6,798 nt of DNA from Chloroflexota bacterium (GCA_017885485.1 JAFNFZ010000317.1:350-7147); one strand, 5' to 3'; positions 1-6,777 are shown, counted from the stretch's first letter. Notes: generated by a model from the sequence alone, not told the origin. A program made the numbers and translations.

Positions 1-31
1 AAGCCTGAGTTCCACCTGGAATTCATCTCCT
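1..31 (-). other. Possible ribosome-binding site and start of the next gene after radA (truncated by window edge)
   Basis: On the minus strand, 14 bases after the radA stop, there is an AGGAG motif (31-27). An ATG (26-24) directly abuts it and a GTG (15-13) follows 11 bases after it. The GTG has the more normal spacing and would begin Val/Met-Glu-Leu-Arg-Leu; the ATG would begin Met-Asn-Ser-Arg-Trp. Only a few codons remain before the edge, so neither reading frame nor product can be judged. If real, this gene would be a third member of the clpC-radA transcript. I cannot name it. Confidence 0.3.
7..24. repeat. Imperfect dyad, 8-base arms around a 2-base centre
   Basis: GAGTTCCA at 7-14 and TGGAATTC at 17-24 are inverted copies with one mismatch, separated by CC. 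The dyad lies just downstream of radA and overlaps the putative start of the next gene. There is no T-run after it in either direction, so it is not a normal intrinsic terminator. It could fold in RNA near a start codon, or be chance. Confidence 0.25.
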
Positions 32-45
32 CATAAGGAACCGCC

Positions 46-1443
46 CTAGACAGGCTTCAAGGCCATCCTCAGGGCTTCCTTGACGGAATCGGCAGCCAGT
101 ACCTCCATCTCCTTGGGAGGAACCAAGCCATTCAAGGAAACCTTGGGAACAAGACAGTGAGTGAATCCCTGCCTCACTGCATCAGCAAGCCGCCGTTCCA
201 ACTGGGGGACTCCCCTTACTTCACCACTCAGCCCGACTTCCCCGACCACCACCATGTTCGGATCCACCTCTTTGTCACTGAAACTGGAGGCAATGGACAA
301 AGCGATGGCAAGATCCATAGCTGGTTCACTGACCTTCAGACCACCGACCACATTGACAATGATATCCTGATTCGACAACCTCAATCCAGCTCGCCTTGTA
401 AGAACGGCGATAATCATGAGAAGACGGTTGAAGTCTATTCCATTTGCATTACGCCTGGGCAAGCCAAAACTGGTAAGGCTCGTCAACGCCTGTATCTCCA
501 CTAGCAGGGGGCGGGTTCCCTCCAACGCAGCCGTTATTGCTGAACCCACCGCCCCCTTCCGCCGATGCGATAGGAAGACCAGAGATGGATTGTCCACCCC
601 AACGAGACCAACATCCCTCATCTCGAAGATGCCTACCTCATTGGTCGAGCCGAAGCGGTTCTTCGCTGCACGCAGCAGTCTATATGAGCTGAAGGACTCC
701 CCCTCCAAGTACAGAACGACATCAACGATGTGCTCCAGGACCTTGGGGCCCGCAATAGTCCCTTCTTTGGTTACGTGGCCTATGAGTAGTAGCGGAACTG
801 TCGATGCTTTGGCCCACTGCATCATTCTCAGGGTGCATCCCCTCACCTGGGATATGCTGCCGGGTGCTCCCTCCAGATCTCTAAGGCAAACAGTCTGAAC
901 GGAATCAATAACCCCAAGCGCCGGCGACATCTCCTCCATCTGCCCCAGGATGATCTCCAGGTCAGTCTCAGGCAGAACGTGGAGCTCCTCACCTCTGATG
1001 TTAAGGCGATCTGCTCGCAATCTCACCTGTTGAGGCGATTCCTCACCCGAGACATATACCACCCTGCGTCCCCCCTGAGCAACCATCGCTGATACTTGGA
1101 GCAATAGGGTCGACTTGCCGATTCCAGGGTCACCACTAATCAGAATGAGCGATCCCGGTACTATGCCTCCCCCAAGCACCCGATTGAACTCATCAAAGGG
1201 AAGGACAATGCGGGACTTCTCGTCAGAAGCTATCTGAGACAATTCGCGGGGAGCAATCCCTGATCGCAGCCCAGTGTTGCGCCCCGCGTGAGACCCCAAT
1301 CGGGTTTCAACAAAGGTATTCCAGCTCTGGCAGCCCGGGCAATGTCCTAACCACTTGGGGCTCTCCCTACCGCACTGTTGGCAGACGAAGATTGTTTTAT
1401 AGGGTCTGTCCAATATCCTTGAGCCTCTAGAAAAGGGGAGCAC
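46..1443 (-). CDS. radA: DNA repair protein RadA/Sms, RecA-like branch-migration ATPase
   Basis: RadA/Sms is a RecA-related, DnaB-like ATPase that drives branch migration and processing of recombination intermediates in the cytoplasm. All family parts are visible in the 465 residues. They are an N-terminal C4 zinc finger (Cys21, Cys24, Cys35, Cys38), a Walker A motif GDPGIGKST (104-112), a Walker B strand ending in Asp180 (GVIDSVQT), the diagnostic KNRFG motif (261-265), and a C-terminal Lon-protease-like domain (about 290-465). Length is normal for the family (about 450-460). The stop is TAG. The start is uncertain: the frame opens at a GTG (1443) right after an in-frame TGA. A TTG at 1413 would give the more usual short lead of about 10 residues before the zinc finger. 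A GAGGAGG/GGGGGAG purine tract (1468-1457) lies 13-18 bases from the GTG, which is long. The gene follows clpC on the same strand after 53 bases and is probably co-transcribed, as in Firmicutes. Confidence 0.96.
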   Translation of the reverse strand: MLPFSRGSRILDRPYKTIFVCQQCGRESPKWLGHCPGCQSWNTFVETRLGSHAGRNTGLRSGIAPRELSQIASDEKSRIVLPFDEFNRVLGGGIVPGSLILISGDPGIGKSTLLLQVSAMVAQGGRRVVYVSGEESPQQVRLRADRLNIRGEELHVLPETDLEIILGQMEEMSPALGVIDSVQTVCLRDLEGAPGSISQVRGCTLRMMQWAKASTVPLLLIGHVTKEGTIAGPKVLEHIVDVVLYLEGESFSSYRLLRAAKNRFGSTNEVGIFEMRDVGLVGVDNPSLVFLSHRRKGAVGSAITAALEGTRPLLVEIQALTSLTSFGLPRRNANGIDFNRLLMIIAVLTRRAGLRLSNQDIIVNVVGGLKVSEPAMDLAIALSIASSFSDKEVDPNMVVVGEVGLSGEVRGVPQLERRLADAVRQGFTHCLVPKVSLNGLVPPKEMEVLAADSVKEALRMALKPV

Positions 1444-1496
1444 TCAATCATCAAGGCTCCCCCTCCTCAAGTTACTGTGCAGGCAGTCAGGAGATC
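1444..1496 (-). promoter_or_regulatory. clpC-radA intergenic gap with radA ribosome-binding tract
   Basis: This 53-base spacer lies between the clpC TAA and the earliest radA start. It has no hairpin followed by a U-run and no clear -35/-10 pair, so read-through from clpC is expected. It carries a strong Shine-Dalgarno tract (GAGGAGGGGGAG, 1468-1457 read on the minus strand). The initiation codon best spaced from this tract is an ATG at 1451-1449, which is not in the radA frame. That ATG opens 34 codons ending at a TAG (1349-1347) inside radA. See the finding on the radA start. Confidence 0.6.
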
Positions 1497-4301
1497 TTAG
1501 GAGGACGACTCCACTCTGGTCTTGGAGTCAGCAGAAAGCCGTTCCTCTTTTCGTATCGAGAACCTCTCACCATCACGAACCAGGAAGACAGTGTCACCAG
1601 GCTTCAGTTCTTCTCGCGCCAGCTTCTCTGCCAGATTTAGCTCAATCCATGCCTGATCTAGTTGGTTGCGACCCAGCAGGCGAAGTCCATCAACAAATGC
1701 TCCATCACGCCCTCTATCTTCGAGAGGGAGCTCTCTCTCTGCCTCAATTGCCTGCTCATACACTCTGCCCCCTTCATCCCGAAGGAATTTCCTGGCTCCG
1801 CTCGTCAACTCCAACTTGATCTTCTTCTCATCGAGTTGAGCCATGTATGAACGCAGCACGACTTCAACCGTCTCAACGATCTCATCGCCCTCTCGAAGAA
1901 GGCGAATGGTCTCTCCTAACCCCAGTTCGTCATGAAGTAGCATCTCGGATAGCTTGTCCTCAATCATGGTCTGTATCACTCGTCGCAGCGGACGCGCACC
2001 AAAGGCCTCATCATAGCCCTTCTCACAGAGGAGTTCCTTGGCAGCTTCCGTCACTGCCAGCCCGACGCCGCGTTCAATGAGATGAGCCTTGACCGGTCGC
2101 AGCATCAAATCAACGATTTGACGGATCTCCTCTTTGGTCAAATGGCGGAACACGACCACACCATCAAGACGGTTCAGGAACTCTGGCCGGAAGGTCTTCT
2201 TCAGTTCCTCTAGGAGCTTCTCCTTCATCCTCTCATAGGAGCGCTGCTTGACTTTCGACTCATCGACACGACTGACAAAGCCCATCATCGAATCCTTCTT
2301 GATCAGCTCCGCACCAATGTTGCTTGTCATAATTATGATGCTGTTTCTGAAGTCCACCTTCCTGCCCTTGGCATCAGTCAAATGACCATCATCGAATATC
2401 TGAAGCAGGATGTTGAAGACATCAGGGTGAGCTTTCTCGATCTCATCAAGGAGGATGGCACAATACGACTTGCGCCTTACAGCCTCGGTCAGTTGACCAC
2501 CTTCATCATATCCCACATACCCTGGAGGAGCACCCACCAGCCGCGCCACACTGTGCCTCTCCATAAACTCGGACATGTCGAGACGAATCAATGTATCCTC
2601 ACTACCGAACATAAATTCTGCTAATGCACGAGCAAGTTCTGTCTTCCCGACCCCAGTAGGTCCCAAAAAAATGAAACTGCCGATCGGCCGCCTCGGATCC
2701 TTCAGGCCAGATCGGGCACGTCTCACTGCTTTGGCCACTGTGACAATGGCCTCGTCCTGAGAAATAATTCGCTCATGCAGGACTTCTTCCATTTGCAGAA
2801 GGCGACCCGCCTCATCCGCAGCCAGCTTCGATGGCGGAATCCCTGTCCACATGCTAAGCACTTCAGCGATATCGGCTTCACCAACAACGGGCTTATCACT
2901 GCTCAGGTCAGCCCGCCAGTTGCTCTCCATCTGCTGGATCTTCTCCGTCAAATGAACCTCGCGGTCACGAAGCTCTACCGCATACTCATACTGCTGAGCT
3001 CCAATGGCCGTTTCCTTGTCCCTGCGCACGCTATCCAAGGCCAGTTTGGCTTCTTTCAGCCCTATAGGTACAGTGCCTTCCTTCAGGCGCACTCTCGATG
3101 CAGATTCATCCATCAGGTCAATAGCCTTGTCAGGCAAGAAGCGATCAGCTATGTAGCGGGACGCGAGCGTTACCGCCGCTTTGACGGCTTCATCAGCGAT
3201 CACTACTCGATGATGTTCCTCATAGCGCGCTTTGATGCCCCGCAATATTTCAATGGCTTGCTCTGCAGACGGCTCTTCGACCAAGACAGGCTGGAAGCGG
3301 CGCTCCAAGGCGGCATCCCGTTCTACATGCTTTCGATAGTCATCCAACGTGGTGGCTCCGATACACTGCAACTCCCCTCGCGCCAGGGAAGGCTTGAGAA
3401 TGTTGGCAGCATCGACCGCTCCCTCGGCGGCTCCGGCACCAACAATAGTGTGCATCTCGTCTATGAACAGCACGCAGTTCCCGGCAGTCTTCAGCTCATC
3501 GATAACCTTCTTCAGCCTCTCCTCAAACTCACCTCGGTATTTGGTGCCAGCCACCAGAGTTCCCATGTCCAGAGTCACTACTCTCTTGCCCTGCAATGTA
3601 TGAGGAACCTCTCCAGACACTATGCGGTGAGCCAAACCCTCCACTATGGCAGTCTTGCCCACGCCCGGCTCTCCAATCAGAACAGGATTGTTCTTCGTAC
3701 GCCGTGAGAGAATCTGAATCACTCGTTGGATCTCTTTCTGCCGGCCTATGACCGGATCGAGCTTGTCAGCCCGAGCCATTGCAGTCAAGTCATGGCCCAA
3801 CTGATCCAGAGTGGGCGTCTTGCTAGCACTCCGAGTTCCTGATTGACCCTGGGCCGTTCCCTGATTCAGTATGCGAACGACCTCGGTTCGGGCACGCTCC
3901 AAATTGACGCCTAGGCTTTCCAACACTCCGCCAGCCACACCCTCCCCCTCACGCAACAATCCAAGAAGAAGGTGCTCCGTACCAACATAGCTATGACTAA
4001 GGCGACGCGCCTCATCCACAGCAAACTCAATGACTCTCTTGGCCCTCGGGGTAAGGCCTACCTCAGCCGAACCGGTCTTACCACCTCGCCCGATGATAAA
4101 CTCCACCGCAGAGCGCACCTTGTTCAAGTCAACATCGAGGTTTGTAAGCACTTTGGCAGCAACGCCGTCACTCTCACGAACCAGCCCAAGCAAGATGTGC
4201 TCTGTACCTATGTAGTTATGATTGAACCTCTGGGCTTCTTCCTGGGCATAGGTCAGAGCACGCCGTGCACGCTCCGAGAACTTCTCAAACCGACTAGCCA
4301 T
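1497..4301 (-). CDS. clpC: ClpC-type AAA+ unfoldase, ATPase subunit of Clp protease, with unusual C-terminal extension
   Basis: ClpC is a hexameric Hsp100 that unfolds proteins and threads them into ClpP. Numbering from the ATG gives 934 residues. Two Clp N repeats sit at about 5-70 and 81-145. AAA1 has Walker A GEPGVGKT (210-217), Walker B VLFIDE (277-282) and pore Tyr255. A short middle domain with a UVR-like segment (about 427-462) marks ClpC rather than ClpB. AAA2 has Walker A GPTGVGKT (547-554), Walker B ILLDE (616-620) and pore loop GYVGYD (594-599). Met673-Gly-Phe fits the ClpP-docking loop. The D2 small domain spans about 720-808. Most ClpCs stop near 810-820, but this one continues to 934 with a diverged copy of that small domain. 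The ATG at 4301 is chosen because [12 protein letters not shown] matches the usual ClpC N-terminus and the upstream GTG (4337) lies inside the predicted -10. A GAGGGG precedes the ATG by only 2 bases. radA follows on the same strand; dnaJ is divergent. Confidence 0.97.
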   Translation of the reverse strand: MASRFEKFSERARRALTYAQEEAQRFNHNYIGTEHILLGLVRESDGVAAKVLTNLDVDLNKVRSAVEFIIGRGGKTGSAEVGLTPRAKRVIEFAVDEARRLSHSYVGTEHLLLGLLREGEGVAGGVLESLGVNLERARTEVVRILNQGTAQGQSGTRSASKTPTLDQLGHDLTAMARADKLDPVIGRQKEIQRVIQILSRRTKNNPVLIGEPGVGKTAIVEGLAHRIVSGEVPHTLQGKRVVTLDMGTLVAGTKYRGEFEERLKKVIDELKTAGNCVLFIDEMHTIVGAGAAEGAVDAANILKPSLARGELQCIGATTLDDYRKHVERDAALERRFQPVLVEEPSAEQAIEILRGIKARYEEHHRVVIADEAVKAAVTLASRYIADRFLPDKAIDLMDESASRVRLKEGTVPIGLKEAKLALDSVRRDKETAIGAQQYEYAVELRDREVHLTEKIQQMESNWRADLSSDKPVVGEADIAEVLSMWTGIPPSKLAADEAGRLLQMEEVLHERIISQDEAIVTVAKAVRRARSGLKDPRRPIGSFIFLGPTGVGKTELARALAEFMFGSEDTLIRLDMSEFMERHSVARLVGAPPGYVGYDEGGQLTEAVRRKSYCAILLDEIEKAHPDVFNILLQIFDDGHLTDAKGRKVDFRNSIIIMTSNIGAELIKKDSMMGFVSRVDESKVKQRSYERMKEKLLEELKKTFRPEFLNRLDGVVVFRHLTKEEIRQIVDLMLRPVKAHLIERGVGLAVTEAAKELLCEKGYDEAFGARPLRRVIQTMIEDKLSEMLLHDELGLGETIRLLREGDEIVETVEVVLRSYMAQLDEKKIKLELTSGARKFLRDEGGRVYEQAIEAERELPLEDRGRDGAFVDGLRLLGRNQLDQAWIELNLAEKLAREELKPGDTVFLVRDGERFSIRKEERLSADSKTRVESSS

Positions 4302-4309
4302 TTCCCCTC

Positions 4310-4320
4310 GACGAATCGTC
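4310..4320. repeat. Short perfect dyad in the clpC leader
   Basis: GACGA and TCGTC are inverted around a single base (4310-4320). They lie between the predicted clpC transcription start and its ATG, next to two purine-rich tracts: GAGAGGA at 4325-4319 and GAGGGG at 4309-4304, both read on the minus strand. A one-base loop cannot close as an RNA hairpin, so if it matters it is more likely a protein-binding dyad. Chance is possible at this length. Confidence 0.25.
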
Positions 4321-4335
4321 CTCTCAGTAGTATCC

Positions 4336-4364
4336 ACTATAGCACAGAAGACCCCAAAAGGAAA
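4336..4364 (-). promoter_or_regulatory. Probable sigma70-type promoter of clpC (extended -10)
   Basis: Read on the minus strand, TGCTATAGT ends at 4336. TATAGT (4341-4336) is one base from TATAAT, and the TG one base upstream makes an extended -10. The -35 position 17 bases upstream (4364-4359) reads TTTCCT, a poor match, as is common with extended -10 promoters. Transcription would start near 4329, giving a leader of about 28 bases before the ATG at 4301. This placement also argues against translation starting at the GTG at 4337. Confidence 0.5.
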
Positions 4365-4371
4365 GCGCTTT
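4362..4371. repeat. Perfect 10-base palindrome AAAGCGCTTT at the clpC -35 region (candidate operator)
   Basis: AAAGCGCTTT is its own reverse complement and overlaps the predicted -35 position of the clpC promoter. It does not match CIRCE, the CtsR heptamer repeat or the HspR HAIR consensus. Its position suits a repressor site, but the regulator is unknown and a 10-base palindrome can arise by chance. Confidence 0.35.
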
Positions 4372-4449
4372 GTTCGTCATTTCCTGCATCAAAGGCACGT
4401 TGCGAGTCCTCCCCAAAGAACAACTTCCCTACCCTCCATCCCATGCTCA

Positions 4450-4461
4450 GTCAAGCTTGAC
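4450..4461. repeat. Perfect 12-base palindrome GTCAAGCTTGAC on the dnaJ -35 element (candidate operator)
   Basis: The 12-base palindrome contains the first five bases of the predicted dnaJ -35 hexamer (TTGAC at 4457-4461). A protein bound here would block that promoter. Its half-site GGTCAAG/GTCAAG partly recalls the CtsR half-site GGTCAAA, but CtsR boxes are direct repeats and this is an inverted one. The regulator is not identified. Confidence 0.4.
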
Positions 4462-4486
4462 CTGCTACACGTCCAGAGACTATGAT
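4457..4486 (+). promoter_or_regulatory. Probable sigma70-type promoter of dnaJ
   Basis: TTGACC (4457-4462) matches five of six -35 bases and TATGAT (4481-4486) matches five of six -10 bases, with an 18-base spacer. Transcription would begin near 4493, about 29 bases before the ATG at 4522. This is the best promoter match in the window and points directly at dnaJ. Confidence 0.65.
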
Positions 4487-4521
4487 GAGATCAGAGTCTC
4501 ACCCGCAGAACTCGTGTGGCA

Positions 4522-5610
4522 ATGCCTGTCAAGAAAGACTACTACCGACTGCTGGGCATATCCAGAGAAGCCTCTCAGGAAGAGATCCGGACGGCCTTCC
4601 GGAAGTTGGCCTTCCGGTATCACCCGGATCATAACCACCAGGAAGGGGCAGCGGAGAGATTCAAGGAAATCGTCGAAGCCTATCAGGTCCTTGGCAATAC
4701 GAACAAACGGATAACCTATGACCGTTTCGGGCATACAGATGATGGGCGCAGATTCGACGGATTTAGAGACTTTGCCACAGAGTTGGGAGGCATCTTCGAT
4801 GCCTTTTTCGGTGGCACAATCCCCATGCAGAGACGTGCACCGCAACAGGGATCTGATCTGCGCTGTGAACTCAACATTTCTTTCGAGGAATCAGCCTACG
4901 GTTGCAGGAAACAGATTGAGATACTGCGCCTCGAAGACTGCTCTCGTTGTCTCGGTAGCGGCTGCGAACCAGGAAGGCAACCGGCTGAATGTCCCACCTG
5001 CAATGGCATGGGCGAGATACGAAGAGTACAGCATAATGTCTTCGGGCGTTTCGTTAACAGACTCGTCTGCGACCAATGCAGTGGTGAAGGAAGGCTCGTT
5101 GATCAGCCCTGTACGCAATGTCAAGGTACAGGAAAGCAGCGAAAACAGCGCACCATTCCAGTGAAAGTGCCCGCAGGCGTCGAGAATCACGCTCAAATGA
5201 AGCTGCAGGGAGAAGGGGAGGCGGGAATCATGGGAGGGCCTCCCGGTGCCCTCTACATTGTCATTTCAGTTCAGGAGCATGAGTCCTTCAAACGGGATGG
5301 CAACGATATTCTCTACGAACTGCCAATAGACGTCGCTCAGGCTGCTTTGGGGGATGACCTGGAGGTACCCACCCTGGACGGCAAGGTCAAGCTGAAGATA
5401 CCCCCAGGGACCCAAAGTGGGACAATCCTCCAGATCAAAGGCAAAGGCATTCCTTACACCAATCATCCAGGCAAGGGGGATCAGTTGGTGAAGGTCAAAG
5501 TGATCACTCCCGAACACTTGAACGCTGAGCAGCGCAAGCTATTCCTGGATTTGGCGGAAAGCCTGGGCAAAGCAAAGACGAGAGGGAGAAACAAAGGAAA
5601 ATCTACATAG
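4522..5610 (+). CDS. dnaJ: Class A J-domain co-chaperone DnaJ (Hsp40) with four-repeat zinc finger
   Basis: DnaJ binds unfolded proteins, delivers them to DnaK and stimulates DnaK ATP hydrolysis in the cytoplasm. From the ATG the protein is 362 residues. It has a J domain (about 6-70) with the essential His-Pro-Asp at 34-36. A short linker (about 71-108) is only weakly Gly/Phe-rich. Four CxxCxGxG zinc repeats begin at Cys140, Cys157, Cys183 and Cys197. Two C-terminal beta domains bind client peptides (about 114-328, interrupted by the zinc region), and a basic tail ends in Lys/Arg/Gly. Class A DnaJs usually have 370-385 residues, and the shortfall lies mainly in the Gly/Phe linker. Start choice: a GTG at 4516 adds only Met-Ala, an in-frame TGA lies at 4486-4488, and neither start has a visible Shine-Dalgarno; ATG gives the usual short lead into DYYRLLG. 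No dnaK or grpE is adjacent, so it could be a second DnaJ paralogue rather than the dnaK-operon copy. It diverges from clpC and converges on gpsA. Confidence 0.95.
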   Translation: MPVKKDYYRLLGISREASQEEIRTAFRKLAFRYHPDHNHQEGAAERFKEIVEAYQVLGNTNKRITYDRFGHTDDGRRFDGFRDFATELGGIFDAFFGGTIPMQRRAPQQGSDLRCELNISFEESAYGCRKQIEILRLEDCSRCLGSGCEPGRQPAECPTCNGMGEIRRVQHNVFGRFVNRLVCDQCSGEGRLVDQPCTQCQGTGKQRKQRTIPVKVPAGVENHAQMKLQGEGEAGIMGGPPGALYIVISVQEHESFKRDGNDILYELPIDVAQAALGDDLEVPTLDGKVKLKIPPGTQSGTILQIKGKGIPYTNHPGKGDQLVKVKVITPEHLNAEQRKLFLDLAESLGKAKTRGRNKGKST

Positions 5611-5652
5611 ACAAGTCAGGCAGAACCTCTGGCAAGGTGAGGATGTAGCCCC
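5611..5652. other. Convergent dnaJ/gpsA gap without a clear terminator
   Basis: This 42-base spacer separates the dnaJ TAG from the gpsA TAA. The only pairings I find are very short (for example CAGA-ACC-TCTG, and CCTC with GAGG), and no T-run follows on either strand. No intrinsic terminator is supported. The two transcripts may overlap at their 3' ends or end by Rho. Confidence 0.6.
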
Positions 5653-6777
5653 TTACAACGTCGAATGGTTTGGCTTATCGCCTTCGGATTCCGGCGTATC
5701 AGGCAAGAGGCTTGGCGGTTGATACCACCTCACCCTCAGATAGTCGAGTAGGAAACGAAGAAGCTTGGTAATCTCCAGTGATTCACCATCCACTGGATAC
5801 TCCACCAGATCACCAGCCGCTCTCCTTACATCAAGCCCTTCGTAGAGCACTCCATGAATCTTCTCTATGATGGGCAGATTCAGCCCAGCCTTCTGCCCCA
5901 GTTGCCAGGCAGCAAGAGCGCTCCCAACGCCCTCAGCCACATGGGGCATTGAACTCATGACATCCTGAAGAGAACGCCCTTTGGCCAGTTCCTTTCCCAC
6001 ATAGTAGTTTCGACTGAGAGGGCTAAAGCACGTGACCACCAAGTCCCCCAAACCGCTCAGACCAATGAAAGTAAGAGGGTTAGCCCCAAAAGTAGTCCCC
6101 AGCACAATCACCTCACTCAGCCCCCTGATAATGAGGGCTGCTTTGGCATTGGTTCCGTTGCCTAGTCCTTCTACTATGCCAACGCCCAAAGCGACGACAT
6201 TCTTCAAAGCACCACCCAGCTCAACACCTGTCACATCTGTGCTGGTAAAAACGTGGAATTGATTGGAGTTGATCAATTCCTTCGCTCTCTCTGCTACTGC
6301 CACATCAGCGGAAGCTGCCACCGTCACTGAGAGCAAACCTTGGGCAGCCTCATGAGCTATGTTAGGGCCAGACAGCACGCAGATGTTGTGGTGGAAGCGA
6401 GCATCGATTTCCTCAGCAATAACCTGAGACATACGTTTCCCGCTTCCGATCTCCAGTCCCTTCGTTGCGCTCACAACAAGGCTTGATTCCGCCAGATGGT
6501 CCCTTACCTGCCTTATGTTGGGACGCATGCTCCCGGACGGCACAGCAAGAACAACCATATCCGCCCCATCCATTGCCTCTTTCAGAGAGCCAGTCGCAGA
6601 TAGTCGCGAGGGAAATCGAACCCCAGCCAGGTATTTGGTGTTCTCTCTTGCCTGGTTCAGCTTATCAGCTGTCTCCTGATCTCGTGTCCACAGTCTGACC
6701 CAGACTCCTTTTCGAGCGAGTATTGTCGCGAGGGCAGTACCCCAACTAGCACTGCCAATGACGGCAGCTTTCGACAT
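5653..6777 (-). CDS. gpsA: Glycerol-3-phosphate dehydrogenase [NAD(P)+]
   Basis: GpsA reduces dihydroxyacetone phosphate to sn-glycerol-3-phosphate with NAD(P)H in the cytoplasm, supplying the phospholipid backbone. The 374 residues show an N-terminal Rossmann fold beginning VIGSASWGTALA (6-17), LAVPS (77-81) and SATKGLE with Lys106 (103-109). SGPNIAHE follows (136-143), then the GGALKN segment with the expected catalytic Lys192. KAALIIRGLSE (212-222), GLSGLGDLVVTC (239-250), SRN (255-257) and AEGV (281-284) are also present. Two things are unusual. The middle glycine of the GxGxxG loop is Ala10. The protein also runs about 35 residues past the usual 330-340, ending in a proline- and acid-rich tail (353-374). 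The ATG at 6777 has AAGGGG six bases upstream, so the start is secure. The upstream neighbour lies outside the window, so operon membership is unknown. Confidence 0.96.
   Translation of the reverse strand: MSKAAVIGSASWGTALATILARKGVWVRLWTRDQETADKLNQARENTKYLAGVRFPSRLSATGSLKEAMDGADMVVLAVPSGSMRPNIRQVRDHLAESSLVVSATKGLEIGSGKRMSQVIAEEIDARFHHNICVLSGPNIAHEAAQGLLSVTVAASADVAVAERAKELINSNQFHVFTSTDVTGVELGGALKNVVALGVGIVEGLGNGTNAKAALIIRGLSEVIVLGTTFGANPLTFIGLSGLGDLVVTCFSPLSRNYYVGKELAKGRSLQDVMSSMPHVAEGVGSALAAWQLGQKAGLNLPIIEKIHGVLYEGLDVRRAAGDLVEYPVDGESLEITKLLRFLLDYLRVRWYQPPSLLPDTPESEGDKPNHSTL

Noticed and set aside
416..898. A 160-codon open frame on the plus strand, antisense to radA
   Set aside because: It is a shadow of radA: low-complexity composition and no domain signature.
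2775..3707. A 310-codon open frame on the plus strand, antisense to clpC
   Set aside because: It lies wholly inside clpC, whose protein matches its family from end to end. The antisense product has no recognisable motif and no ribosome-binding site. Long antisense frames are common opposite GC-rich, strongly biased genes.
3824..3831. TAGCACTC, matching most of a CIRCE half-site
   Set aside because: The inverted right arm at the proper spacing is missing, and the site is deep inside clpC coding sequence.
4301..4337. GTG at 4337 as the clpC start (12 extra residues)
   Set aside because: The GTG overlaps the predicted -10 element, has no ribosome-binding site, and the extra residues are not part of the usual ClpC N-terminus.
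4361..4378. A LexA-like GAAC (minus strand 4376-4373) beside the AAAGCGCTTT palindrome
   Set aside because: The matching GTTC/GTTY half is absent at the required spacing, so it is not a convincing SOS box.
3972..4460. A 162-codon plus-strand frame running from inside clpC across the control region
   Set aside because: It covers conserved clpC N-domain codons on the opposite strand and would run through both promoters; its product resembles no family.
5611..5652. Bidirectional terminator between dnaJ and gpsA
   Set aside because: Only 4-base stems with no U-run on either strand.
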